Origin: an uncultured Atopobiaceae bacterium
GTDB lineage: Bacteria > Actinomycetota > Coriobacteriia > Coriobacteriales > Atopobiaceae
NCBI GenBank assembly: GCA_944322145.1
Contig: CALUNW010000003.1
Span: 62,001 to 126,000, forward strand
DNA: 64,000 bases
Direction: 5' to 3'
Part shown: positions 1 through 7,890 of the stretch, piece by piece
Layout of the letters: each line of letters begins with the position of its first letter
Position numbering within the stretch: position 1 is the first letter of the stretch
Notes under the pieces: model-generated
What the model was told of the DNA's origin: nothing
Database searches by the model: none
Seen by the model: the letters and a program-made list of their open reading frames with translations, nothing else
Made by a program: the position numbers and the translations under genes

Positions 1-2
1 TC

Positions 3-1991
3 CACAGGGCGAGCGGTCCGCTCGTCGCGAAGGGCAACCGTCCCATCGTCGTGGTGGCCCACTACGACACCCCGCGGGAGAACTTCCTCTACTCGACCGC
101 CCTCGCGCCGTACCTCCCCCTCGTCGTGAAGGCGTCGACGCTGTGCCGCTACGTCGTTGCCGTCTGCGCCTTCGTGCAGATCATGGGCTTCATTCCCGCG
201 CCCGCGCGCCTGGCGCTGTGGATCGTCGGCATCGTCGCCGCCCTTCCCGGCGTCCTTCTCGCCGCGGGCAGCATCTACGAGCGCATCTCTCCCTGCACGC
301 TCGGCGCCAACGATAACAAGTCCGCCGTCGCGTCCCTGCTTGGCGTGATGGAGAACGTTCGTCCGAGCGGCCTCGTCCCGACCCCCCGCGTGCCCGAGAC
401 GCCTCAGGAGGTCGAGGAGCCTGACGGCCTTGAGGAGAACGATGGCGGGGAAGATGCAGGCGAGACCGTCGTAGTGTCTGAGGGCGTGCCCGTCGTGCAG
501 GCCGCGCCCGTCAAGCCCCTTGGCATCCGTCGCGGAGCGGATGTCCTCCGCTCCCTCGAGATTCTGCCCGATACCTGCGACATCGAGTACGTGGAGTCTG
601 CGGACGAGGTCGAGGACGCCCCTGCCCGCGCGCCGCGCGACGCGTCCGTCTCCCTCTTCGACATCGATCCTCTGCCCGAGCCCGAGCCCGATTTTGAGCC
701 CGACTTTGCCGACGATATTGACGAGATCGATGACGGTGTCGTCGCGGAGGACGTTTCCGATGAGCCTGCGCCCGAGGAGCCCGTGGCCGAGGAGGCCCAC
801 CAGGACGCCGCCGAGGACGTCTCTGACCCCGTGGGCGACACGGCGTCGCTCTCCCCCGTTCCTGACGATGCGGGGACCACGCGCGAGAACCTGCTGTCGA
901 ACGGCCGCTTCTCCCTCGTCATGGACGAGGGCGACCGAGGCGTGGGCCCCAAGGACTCCTCCGGCTTGACGATGGTCGATGAGGGCTCCTTCGACTCCGA
1001 GACGCCGCAGGCCGCCGCTTCCCGTCCCGCCGCGCCTGACGACCCAGAGTGGGGCAAGTCCTCGTACCGCCCGCAGGTCTCCAACGTTGCCCGTCGGGCC
1101 TCCCTCTTCGACCTCCCCGATCCGTCCCTCGGCGAGTCCGACCCACTCGGAGATCCCGACGCCACACGCGTCTCCCCCTCCAAGTCGCGCTTCGGCCGCT
1201 CCAGCGCTCCTGCAGCCACGCCCGAGAAGCAGGGCTCTCCCGATGCGTCTGCCTCCTCCGAGGTCTCCGCGCCGGAGCCCATCGAGACGCTCGCCTCGAC
1301 CGCCTCGCGCGGCAAGGGCGCCCTCTCCGGCCTGCTTTCTCGCATCAAGGGCGCCTTTGCCAGCAAGGGCGCGGACTCCGATGAGGACAGCTCCGGTGAC
1401 TGGCTGGGCTCCTCCGACGGCTCCGACGACCCCGTCTGGCGCGGAGGCGCCGCAGTGAGGGGCGGCCTGCGCTTTGTCGAGGAGGGCGAGGTCGCTCCGA
1501 GCGAGGACGAGATGGTCGAGGAGGTACTCTCCGTCGGAGACGACGCCCTCATCTGCCACGACATCTGGTTCGTCGCCCTGGGAGGCTCCTCCCTCGACCA
1601 CGCCGGCATGCGCGCCTTCCTGAAGCAGCACCGCCAGGAGATTCGCGGCTCCTTCATCGTCAACCTCGACTGCGTGGGCGCCGGGGAGCTGAGCGTCCTC
1701 ACCCACGAGGGCGTCGAGGGCACTCGCCGCGCCGACCGGCGCCTCGGTCGCATCCTTACCAACGTCGCGCACGACCTCCACACCGAGCTGGCGCAGAAGA
1801 GCTTCGACTGGACGACGACCGACGCCTTCCCCGCCATGAAGGCCTCCATGCGCTCCGTCACGATCATGGGCGTCAACGAGCTCGGCCTGCCGGCCCTCTC
1901 CCACACCGCAGAGGACGTGCCCGAGAACGTGAGCGGCGACCAGGCCGCCCTCGTCACCGAGCTCGTCACGGAGGCCATCCGCCGCGCGTAG
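3..1991 (+). CDS. M28-like membrane peptidase with long acidic insertion (5' end outside the window)
   Basis: The frame is open from the first bases, so the true start lies upstream. Pieces of the M28 (aminopeptidase Y) fold appear in order: a His-Asp zinc motif in VVVAHYDTPRENF, two hydrophobic membrane segments (about 130-290), GANDNKSAVASLL (bridging-Asp motif), and near the C terminus FIVNLDCVG and LSHTAEDV, which fit the late Asp and His ligands. Between GANDN and WFVALGGSS lie about 400 acidic, Ser/Pro-rich, probably disordered residues. The usual catalytic Glu-Glu pair is replaced by GGSS, so peptidase activity is doubtful. The fold assignment is fairly safe; the function is not. Confidence 0.7.
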   Translation, partial: HRASGPLVAKGNRPIVVVAHYDTPRENFLYSTALAPYLPLVVKASTLCRYVVAVCAFVQIMGFIPAPARLALWIVGIVAALPGVLLAAGSIYERISPCTLGANDNKSAVASLLGVMENVRPSGLVPTPRVPETPQEVEEPDGLEENDGGEDAGETVVVSEGVPVVQAAPVKPLGIRRGADVLRSLEILPDTCDIEYVESADEVEDAPARAPRDASVSLFDIDPLPEPEPDFEPDFADDIDEIDDGVVAEDVSDEPAPEEPVAEEAHQDAAEDVSDPVGDTASLSPVPDDAGTTRENLLSNGRFSLVMDEGDRGVGPKDSSGLTMVDEGSFDSETPQAAASRPAAPDDPEWGKSSYRPQVSNVARRASLFDLPDPSLGESDPLGDPDATRVSPSKSRFGRSSAPAATPEKQGSPDASASSEVSAPEPIETLASTASRGKGALSGLLSRIKGAFASKGADSDEDSSGDWLGSSDGSDDPVWRGGAAVRGGLRFVEEGEVAPSEDEMVEEVLSVGDDALICHDIWFVALGGSSLDHAGMRAFLKQHRQEIRGSFIVNLDCVGAGELSVLTHEGVEGTRRADRRLGRILTNVAHDLHTELAQKSFDWTTTDAFPAMKASMRSVTIMGVNELGLPALSHTAEDVPENVSGDQAALVTELVTEAIRRA

Positions 1992-2035
1992 CGGTCCTTC
2001 TCTGCATCTCACGGAGCACATAGCAGCCTCTCTAT

Positions 2036-2072
2036 CCGCCCGCGACCGGCATGTCCGATCGCGGGCGGTTTT
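2036..2072 (+). terminator. Rho-independent terminator of the M28-like gene
   Basis: Ten-base arms CCGCCCGCGA and TCGCGGGCGG enclose a 13-nt loop and are followed by TTTT, 45 bp after the stop codon. Confidence 0.85.
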
Positions 2073-2382
2073 CCGCCGCGCGGGGAGTCCCCTCCCACGA
2101 GCCGCGCCCGGGGCCGTCTTCTGCGTCCGGTCATCGATCCACCTGCGATGCTGCGCCTTCGCGTTGCCTCTGTCATGTGCCATCCCCCTTTGCGTCGATG
2201 GGGGAAGGCTAGCGCCAGCTGGTTTCTCCGGACTGTGCCTCAGCTGCGCGGGAGATGCGGCGTCTCTTTGCTGCCTGTGTGATGGCAGCGCCGCCGCTCT
2301 CCCGACCACGGGCCGCGGCGGGCGCATCCGGATGACGCCTGAGGGGGCCTGGGAAAACCTCCACAGAAGCTGCACAGATTGC
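2073..2382. other. Intergenic stretch with no recognisable gene
   Basis: This lies between the terminator of the upstream gene and the 3' end of bioY. A Cys-rich reading frame starting at 2164 runs antisense into bioY and has no convincing ribosome binding site or family resemblance. I see no RNA gene or long repeat here. Confidence 0.5.
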
Positions 2383-2919
2383 CTAGAGGCCGCCTTCTGG
2401 GACCTGTCCGAGGGCGCGTCTCACCGCTTGCCCGACGCTCACCCCGACCGCAAGCTTGAGCACGTCAGGGCCTATGAAGGGCAGCACCGCCAGGGTGGCG
2501 GCGGCCGGCGCCGACACGCCTAGGACGAGGGCGAGCTGGGCAGTCCCCGCGGCATACGAGGTCAGCAGCATCGTGAGCGCCCCGAGCGCATCGCCGAGCC
2601 TCGTCGACGCGGACGCGCGGCTGATGAGACCGCCGAGCGCCGTCCCGACCAGAAAGCCCCAGAGAAAGCCCCCGGTAGGGCCGACCAAGTGAGCGACCCC
2701 GCCGGCGAGTCCCGAGAAGACGGGAAGACCCACCGCTCCAAGCAGCAGGTAGAGAGCCACGGAGCGAACGGCGACCCGGGTGCCGAGAGCAATGGGGAGC
2801 AGCGCAAGAACCATGGTCTGCAGCGTGAAGGGAACGGGCCCCAGTGGAACGGTCACGAGGGCAGAGGCGGCGAGAAGCGTGACGGAGATTCCGATTCGGC
2901 AGGTCTGGCGGGCGCTCAT
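2383..2919 (-). CDS. bioY: BioY biotin transporter substrate-binding (S) component
   Basis: This is the membrane S-component of an ECF-type biotin importer. The 178-residue length is normal for BioY, with about six hydrophobic segments and the family signatures PLGPVPFTLQTMVLALLP and LGAVGLPVFSGLAGG followed by GPTGGFLWGF. The start at 2919 is preceded by GAGGAGGGG four bases upstream; an in-frame ATG at 2970 lacks such a site. No ecfA/ecfT genes are nearby, so it either uses the shared energising module or works alone. No BirA operator was recognised upstream. Confidence 0.93.
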   Translation of the reverse strand: MSARQTCRIGISVTLLAASALVTVPLGPVPFTLQTMVLALLPIALGTRVAVRSVALYLLLGAVGLPVFSGLAGGVAHLVGPTGGFLWGFLVGTALGGLISRASASTRLGDALGALTMLLTSYAAGTAQLALVLGVSAPAAATLAVLPFIGPDVLKLAVGVSVGQAVRRALGQVPEGGL

Positions 2920-3028
2920 GGCCCCTCCTCGTGATGCATGCGGATAACGGGGCAAGTCTACCTCACGCACCGCTCGTGCGCATAGCGTGCACGCTTACGG
3001 AGCCACTGTCCTTCTCGGCGGGCTGTGG

Positions 3029-3034
3029 TAGAAT
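3029..3034 (+). promoter_or_regulatory. -10 box TAGAAT of the tRNA-Gly promoter
   Basis: GGTAGAATCA lies about 13 bases before the tRNA. The identical GGTAGAATCA precedes tRNA-Lys at 4497-4506, which supports a real extended -10 element. No good -35 box is visible. Confidence 0.6.
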
Positions 3035-3046
3035 CAACACTCGCAC

Positions 3047-3121
3047 GCGGGCATCGCCAAGTGGTAAGGCATCAGCTTCCCAAGCTGACATTCGCGGGTT
3101 CGAGTCCCGTTGCCCGCTCCA
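3047..3121 (+). tRNA. tRNA-Gly (anticodon CCC)
   Basis: Acceptor GCGGGCA pairs with TGCCCGC. The anticodon stem TCAGC/GCTGA encloses TTCCCAA, giving anticodon CCC. The T loop GGTTCGAGTCC is standard and the CCA end is encoded. Confidence 0.96.
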
Positions 3122-3204
3122 GAACTTTCAGGGCCCCGAAAGGGGCCCTTCGTATGTGGGTAGAACTATGGCGTCAGGCGCCGTCTCCCCAGAAAGGAAG
3201 CACT

Positions 3205-4485
3205 GTGGCTCCCCTCCCCATGACCAACGAGGAGTGCCGCCTCGCGACCGAGGCCCTCTCCGACCAGATCGACCTCTACGCAGAGCTGCTCGTCAAGAAG
3301 GGCGTCGCGCTTCAGCCCGATCAGGAGCTCGTCGTGCAGGCGCCCGTGGAGGCGGCAGACTTCGCGCGGCGCGTCGTTCGCTCCGCCTATCGTGCGGGCG
3401 CGGGCCACGTGACCGTCATCTGGCACGATGACGCCGTCACTCGTCTCACCTATGAGAACTGTCCCGTCAGCTACTTCGAGGTGACGCCCTCCTGGCAGGT
3501 CGAGCAGCTCAACTCTCTCGCCGAGGCAGGCGCTGCGTTTCTCTTCCTCGAGGGCTCCGACCCCTCGGCCCTCAAGGGCATCGACCCCGCAAAGCCCGTC
3601 GCTGCGGCAAAGGCGCGCAACACAGAGTGCCGCTCCTTCCGCGACGGCATGGACTTTGGTCACAACGCCTGGTGCATCGCGGGCGTTCCCGTGTCCGCGT
3701 GGGCGTGCGAGGTCTTTCCCGAAGTGTCCCCCGCGGAGGCGCTCTATCGCCTCTGGGTGCTGATACTCGAGGTCTCCCGCGCCGACGGTGACGACCCCGA
3801 GAGCGCTTGGGAGACGCACAACGCCTCGTTCGAGAAGACCAAGCGCTTCCTCAACTCCCATCACTTCGACGCTCTGCGCTACGAGTCATCCAACGGAACC
3901 TGCCTTACCGTTGGGCTTCCCGCCGCGCACGTCTGGGACGGAGGCGCCGGACGTACGCGCTCGGGCGTGACCTTCTTCCCCAACATCCCCACCGAGGAGG
4001 TCTTCACCTCGCCCGACCGCCTGCGCGCGGACGGCGTGGTGCACTCCGCCCTCCCGCTCGTTCGCTCCGGTCAGGTCGTGCGTGACTTCTGGTTGCGCTT
4101 CGAGGGCGGTCGCGTGGTCGATTTCGACGCGGCACAGGGCAAGGAGGTGCTGCGCCACATCATCGAGACCGACGAGGGCTCGTGTCGTCTGGGGGAGGTG
4201 GCGCTCGTCTCCAAGAACACGCCGATTCGCCAGAGCGAGACGCTCTTCTTCGACACGCTGTACGACGAGAATGCGAGCTGCCACCTCGCCCTGGGCATGG
4301 GCTTCCCCGAGTGCCTCGAGGGCGGTACCAGCCTCAGCAAGGACGACCTGCTCGCCCGTGGCGTCAACCAGAGCAGCACCCATGTGGACTTCATGGTCGG
4401 CGCTGATGACCTCAACATCTATGGCGTGTCAGCCGACGGCTCCGAGGTTCCCGTCTTCGTGAACGGTCAGTGGGCGTGGGAGTAG
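3205..4485 (+). CDS. M29-family (thermophilic metalloprotease, AmpS-like) aminopeptidase
   Basis: This is a cytoplasmic dinuclear-metal aminopeptidase of the M29 (AmpS/PepS/aminopeptidase T) type. The 426-residue length is close to the usual 400-415. Family hallmarks include YAELLVKKGVALQPDQELVV at the N terminus, NIPTEEVFTSPDRLRADGVV in the middle, and DENASCHLALGMGFPECLEGG with the metal-binding C-terminal SSTHVDFMVGADDLNIYG. The GTG at 3205 is chosen because AAAGGAAG ends four bases before it; MTNEEC at 3220 is an alternative. It stands between two tRNA genes, so it is probably monocistronic. Confidence 0.92.
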   Translation: MAPLPMTNEECRLATEALSDQIDLYAELLVKKGVALQPDQELVVQAPVEAADFARRVVRSAYRAGAGHVTVIWHDDAVTRLTYENCPVSYFEVTPSWQVEQLNSLAEAGAAFLFLEGSDPSALKGIDPAKPVAAAKARNTECRSFRDGMDFGHNAWCIAGVPVSAWACEVFPEVSPAEALYRLWVLILEVSRADGDDPESAWETHNASFEKTKRFLNSHHFDALRYESSNGTCLTVGLPAAHVWDGGAGRTRSGVTFFPNIPTEEVFTSPDRLRADGVVHSALPLVRSGQVVRDFWLRFEGGRVVDFDAAQGKEVLRHIIETDEGSCRLGEVALVSKNTPIRQSETLFFDTLYDENASCHLALGMGFPECLEGGTSLSKDDLLARGVNQSSTHVDFMVGADDLNIYGVSADGSEVPVFVNGQWAWE

Positions 4486-4498
4486 CTGCCGGGCGTGG

Positions 4499-4504
4499 TA
4501 GAAT
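4499..4504 (+). promoter_or_regulatory. -10 box TAGAAT of the tRNA-Lys promoter
   Basis: GGTAGAATCA is repeated exactly from the tRNA-Gly promoter and lies about 10 bases before the tRNA. Confidence 0.6.
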
Positions 4505-4513
4505 CATTGACGC

Positions 4514-4589
4514 GCGCCCTTAGCTCAGCTGGCAGAGCAGGGGACTTTTAATCCCAAGGCCCAGGGTTCGAACCCCTGAGGGCGCACCA
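4514..4589 (+). tRNA. tRNA-Lys (anticodon TTT)
   Basis: Acceptor GCGCCCT pairs with AGGGCGC. The anticodon loop CTTTTAA gives TTT, the T loop is GGTTCGAACC, and CCA is encoded at 4587-4589. Confidence 0.97.
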
Positions 4590-4600
4590 TTGCAGGAGAG

Positions 4601-4642
4601 AGAGGGCCCGGACGCAAGGTTGGCGTCCGGGCCCTCTTTTTT
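4601..4642 (+). terminator. Strong terminator downstream of tRNA-Lys
   Basis: Fifteen-base perfect arms (4601-4615 and 4623-4637) enclose a 7-nt loop and run into a block of eight or nine T. Confidence 0.93.
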
Positions 4643-4658
4643 GCGTTATTCACGGTTG

Positions 4659-4733
4659 TTCGACCGACTAAACCGCACATGTTCGCACACGTATTCGACC
4701 AAACTGGCAAATGGTTGGTTTGGTTGACCAAAC
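4659..4733. promoter_or_regulatory. Candidate operator/promoter region of the pentose operon
   Basis: GTTTGGT-TG-ACCAAAC (4718-4733) is a perfect 7-bp inverted repeat with a 2-nt spacer. Related half-sites are TTCGACCAAAC (4694-4704) and TTCGACCGACTAAAC (4659-4673). The stretch is AT-richer than its surroundings and lies just ahead of the sugar-phosphate genes, as expected for a repressor-controlled promoter. The regulator is not in the window. Confidence 0.5.
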
Positions 4734-5349
4734 AGCTCGTTGCAGCGGGGCGCACGTCGAGCGCGACGGCGTGGTCGTGCGCGACGTGGCGATGCCGGCG
4801 GAGCTCGTGCGACGCGCCCTCGAGGAGATGGAGCGCCTGGACATCTCGATGATCATCGAGAGCGCGGAGCTCAACGTCTCGCTCGACCGCGGGGAGAACT
4901 GGTTTCCGCACGTCACGACGGTCACGACCGCGCGCGAGGTCGAGGGGCTCCGTCCCGACCTGCGCTTCTCGAAGATCGTCTTCCACGACCACGAGCTCGA
5001 GAAGTACCTCTCGAGCGACTTTCTCCGGGAGACCTTCGTCCTCTACCGCCTGGGGGACGGCATGAACGAGGTCACCGTCGAGGGCATCAACAAGGGGGCT
5101 GGGCTTCTCGCCTACGTCGAGGCGCTCCCCGAGCGCCCCACACGTACCTTCGCCTTTGGCGACTCGGAGAACGACCTGCCGATGCTCGAGGCGGCAGACG
5201 TCGGCGTGGTCATGGCCAACGCGCGGCCGCACGTGATCGAGCGCGTTCGCGAGCTCGGCGGCCACGTGACGGCGGGCGTGCTCGACGACGGCGTCGCCCG
5301 CGCCCTCGAACACTTCGGACTGATTCAATTGGGGACAGACCCCTTTTGA
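4711..5349 (+). pseudogene. Broken Cof-type HAD phosphatase (N-terminal third missing)
   Basis: Recognisable Cof/HAD-IIB sequence begins at CSGAHVERDGVVVRD, which in intact relatives lies some 60-85 residues in. The conserved late motifs are present (lysine in VEGINKGAG, acidic FAFGDSENDLPMLEAADVGV), but the N-terminal DxDGT nucleophile motif is absent, so no phosphatase activity is expected. The first residues are read from the operator region. The last ones (IQLGTDPF and the stop) are read from the palindrome at 5321. Both ends are therefore rearranged. It sits next to tRNA-Lys, a common recombination site. Confidence 0.75.
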
Positions 5350-5399
5350 ATCACTTTCTTTGAAATGATTCAAAAGGGGTCTGTCCCCAATTGAATCAC
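5321..5399. repeat. Family A palindrome (GGGACAG core)
   Basis: Two 33-nt arms (5321-5353 and 5366-5398) are exact reverse complements around a 12-nt loop. Each arm holds GGGGACAGACCCC flanked by TGATTCAA-type ends. It supplies the last codons and the stop of the HAD fragment and ends 20 bp before the next gene. Confidence 0.9.
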
Positions 5400-5418
5400 G
5401 CTGAAAGGAGAGAAGCAC

Positions 5419-6129
5419 ATGATGCTCAAGGAGCTGCGCGAGAAGGTCTACGAGGCCAACATGGACCTCCCCAAGCACGGCCTGGTTGTCTTCACCTGGG
5501 GCAACGCCTCCGAGCTCGACCGCGAGAGCGGCCTCTTCGTGATCAAGCCCTCCGGCGTGGACTACGACGACCTCTCCCCGGAGAACATGGTCGTCTGCGA
5601 CCTGGACGGCAAGGTCGTCGAGGGTGACCTCAACCCGTCCTCCGACACCGCCACCCACGCCGCGCTCTACCGAGCGTGGGGCAACGAGGTCGGCGGCGTC
5701 GTCCACACCCACTCCCGCTCCGCCTGCTCGTGGGCGCAGGCCGGCCGCGACATCCCGGCCTACGGCACCACGCACGCGGACTACTTCTACGGCCCCGTGC
5801 CCTGCATGCGCGGCCTGACAGAGGAAGAGATCGAGCGTGCCTACGAGCTCGAGACCGGAAACGTCATCGTCGAGGGCTTCGCCGCCCGCGGCATCGACCC
5901 GGTGGCCGTGCCGGCGACGCTCGTGCGCAACCACGGCCCCTTCACGTGGGGCAAGGACGCGGCCGCGGCAGTCTACCACGCCGTCGTGGTCGAGGAGGTC
6001 GCGCGCATGGCAATCGACACTGAGGCGCTCGCACCACATTGCGGCCCCGCGCCCCAGTATCTCTTGGACAAGCATTACATGCGCAAGCACGGCCCGAACG
6101 CTTACTATGGACAGGGAGGGGCGCACTAG
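5419..6129 (+). CDS. araD: L-ribulose-5-phosphate 4-epimerase (class II aldolase family)
   Basis: It interconverts L-ribulose-5-P and D-xylulose-5-P with a zinc ion, feeding pentoses into the pentose-phosphate pathway. The 236 residues match AraD/UlaF/SgbE. Visible motifs are TWGNAS, IKPSGVDYDDL, the zinc-binding VVHTHSRSACSWAQAGRDIP, GTTHADYFYG and VRNHGPFTWGKDAAAAVYHA, with C-terminal HYMRKHGPNAYYGQ. AAAGGAGAG lies eight or nine bases ahead of the start; the second ATG at 5422 is equally possible. It leads an operon with transaldolase, transketolase and rpiB. UlaF (ascorbate) specificity cannot be excluded. Confidence 0.92.
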   Translation: MMLKELREKVYEANMDLPKHGLVVFTWGNASELDRESGLFVIKPSGVDYDDLSPENMVVCDLDGKVVEGDLNPSSDTATHAALYRAWGNEVGGVVHTHSRSACSWAQAGRDIPAYGTTHADYFYGPVPCMRGLTEEEIERAYELETGNVIVEGFAARGIDPVAVPATLVRNHGPFTWGKDAAAAVYHAVVVEEVARMAIDTEALAPHCGPAPQYLLDKHYMRKHGPNAYYGQGGAH

Positions 6130-6199
6130 CGCGTTCTTCTCGGCTTTATTTGGATTGAGGGCGCAGATGCGCCAAGACATGAAAGAGAGGGGTTTTGCC

Positions 6200-6883
6200 A
6201 TGAAGTTCTTCATCGACACCGCCGACCTTGACGAGATCAAGGAAGCTCTCTCCTGGGGCTGCCTCGCCGGCGTCACCACCAACCCGAGCCTGTATGCCCG
6301 CACCGGCGGCAAGCTCGCTGACTTCGAGGACCACATGGTCAAGATCGCCGAGCTCTGCGCCGGGCTTCCCGTCTCCGCCGAGTCCCAGGCCAAGACCACC
6401 GAGGGCATGATCGAGGACGGTCGTCGCCTCTCCGCGCTCGCGCCCAACATCGTGGTCAAGCTCCCGATCTGCGCCGAGGCCCTGGCCGCCACGCATCAGC
6501 TCGCCTCCGAGGGCGTCCGCATCAACATGACGCTGGTCTTCTCTGCCACGCAGGCCCTGCTCGCCGCCAACGCCGGCGCCCGCTACATCTCCCCGTTCGT
6601 CGGCCGCTTCGATGACATCGCCGAGGATGGCATCTCCCAGCTCGCCGACGTCGTCGCCTGCATCGGCAACTACGACTGGACCGGCAAGAACGTCGACGAC
6701 CAGGTGGAGATCATCACCGCCTCCGTCCGCACGCCCAACCACGTGACCCAGGCCGCCCTGCTCGGCGCCGACATCGCCACCGTGCCCTTCGGCGCGCTCA
6801 AGAAGTGCCTCAAGCACCCGCTGACCGACCAGGGCATGGCTGCCTTCGACGCCGACTGGGCGAAGGTCGTCGCGGCTCAGTAG
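6200..6883 (+). CDS. Small-type transaldolase / fructose-6-phosphate aldolase
   Basis: This 227-residue single-domain TIM-barrel enzyme of the MipB/TalC/FsaA type has FFIDTADLDEIKEAL, GVTTNPSL, the Schiff-base lysine in NIVVKLPIC, NMTLVFSATQALLAANAGA, FVGRFDDI and RTPNHVTQAALLGADIATVP. The start at 6200 follows GAGAGG. Its position beside transketolase and RpiB favours transaldolase activity, but this family also contains fructose-6-phosphate aldolases and sequence alone does not settle it. Confidence 0.9.
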   Translation: MKFFIDTADLDEIKEALSWGCLAGVTTNPSLYARTGGKLADFEDHMVKIAELCAGLPVSAESQAKTTEGMIEDGRRLSALAPNIVVKLPICAEALAATHQLASEGVRINMTLVFSATQALLAANAGARYISPFVGRFDDIAEDGISQLADVVACIGNYDWTGKNVDDQVEIITASVRTPNHVTQAALLGADIATVPFGALKKCLKHPLTDQGMAAFDADWAKVVAAQ

Positions 6884-6896
6884 CCGACGCTGCACC

Positions 6897-6988
6897 GCCG
6901 CCGGGCACCCCATCTCGCCGCTCATTCGTCGCTCGCGTACCGAGTACGCGTCGCTCCTCTTTCGCGACGACCTGGGGCGCCGGGCGGC
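6897..6988. repeat. Palindromic element, probable relative of family D
   Basis: Arms at 6897-6912 and 6973-6988 pair at 14 of 16 positions. The centre is rich in CGTCGCTCGCG-type sequence; its reverse complement (GAGCGAC, GCGAGCGACGA) resembles the centres of the two elements inside dnaX. It fills most of the 176-bp gap between the transaldolase and transketolase genes. Confidence 0.5.
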
Positions 6989-7059
6989 AGCTCGCTGACA
7001 CCGCCCGACCTGCGATTATTCGCGGACCACTTGAATCTGAGAAACAAGAAGGAGGCAGA

Positions 7060-7890
7060 ATGACTGACATCGAGCTCAGGCGCGTTGCCAACGAGATCCG
7101 CAAGGGGATCCTCGTGGGCACGCACGCCGCAAAGTCGGGTCACCCCGGCGGGTCGCTGTCCGCCGCGGACCTCTTTGCGTACCTGTACTTCGAGGAGATG
7201 AACGTGGACCCGGCCGACCCGCGCAAGGCCGACCGCGACCGCCTCGTCCTCTCCAAGGGCCACACGGCCCCCGGCCTCTACGCGGCGCTCGCCGAGCGCG
7301 GGTTCTTCCCCAAGGAGGACCTCGAGACGCTGCGCCACATCGGCAGCCACCTGCAGGGCCACCCCAACATGAACGACACCCCGGGCGTCGACATGTCCAC
7401 CGGCTCGCTCGGCCAGGGCATCTCCGCCGCCGTGGGAATGGCGCTCGCCGCCCAGCACTGGGGCGACAGCTATCGCGTCTACACGCTGCTCGGCGACGGC
7501 GAGATCGAGGAGGGCCAGGTCTGGGAGGCGGCCATGTTCGCCGGCAACCACGGCCTCGACAACCTCGTCGTGATCGTGGACCACAACGGCCTGCAGATCG
7601 ACGGCACCATCGAGGAGGTCAACTCCGCGATGCCCATCGCCGACAAGTTCCGCGCCTTCAAGTTCCACGTGATCGAGCTCGCCGACGGCAACGACATGGC
7701 GCAGATCCGCGCCGCCTTCGCCGAGGCGCGCGAGGTCAAGGGGCGGCCCGTGTGCATCGTCGCCGAGACGGTGAAGGGCAAGGGCGTCTCGTTCATGGAG
7801 AACCAGGTGGGCTGGCACGGCAAGGCCCCCGACGACGAGCAGTTCGAGCAGGGCATGGCCGAGCTCGAGGCCGCTGGGAAGGAGCTCTAA
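7060..7890 (+). CDS. Transketolase, N-terminal (thiamine diphosphate-binding) subunit
   Basis: This is the first half of a split transketolase: 276 residues against about 650 for one-piece enzymes. It carries AAKSGHPGGSLSAADLFAYL, LSKGHTAPGLYAAL, the TPP/Mg motif GDGEIEEGQVWEAAMFAGNH...NGLQIDG, and TVKGKGVSFME. GAAGGAGG lies six bases ahead of the start. Its stop overlaps the start of the C-terminal subunit by one base (TAATG), which implies coupled translation and a two-subunit enzyme. It transfers two-carbon ketol units between sugar phosphates. Confidence 0.95.
   Translation: MTDIELRRVANEIRKGILVGTHAAKSGHPGGSLSAADLFAYLYFEEMNVDPADPRKADRDRLVLSKGHTAPGLYAALAERGFFPKEDLETLRHIGSHLQGHPNMNDTPGVDMSTGSLGQGISAAVGMALAAQHWGDSYRVYTLLGDGEIEEGQVWEAAMFAGNHGLDNLVVIVDHNGLQIDGTIEEVNSAMPIADKFRAFKFHVIELADGNDMAQIRAAFAEAREVKGRPVCIVAETVKGKGVSFMENQVGWHGKAPDDEQFEQGMAELEAAGKEL

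Noticed and set aside
404-1978. Long minus-strand reading frame antisense to the M28-like gene
   Set aside because: GC-rich DNA keeps antisense frames open. The translation is Ser/Arg-rich with no motif, and the plus-strand frame has clear family motifs.
2164-2523. Cys-rich 119-residue frame overlapping bioY antisense
   Set aside because: Overlaps bioY by 140 bp on the opposite strand, has no ribosome binding site and no recognisable Cys-motif spacing.
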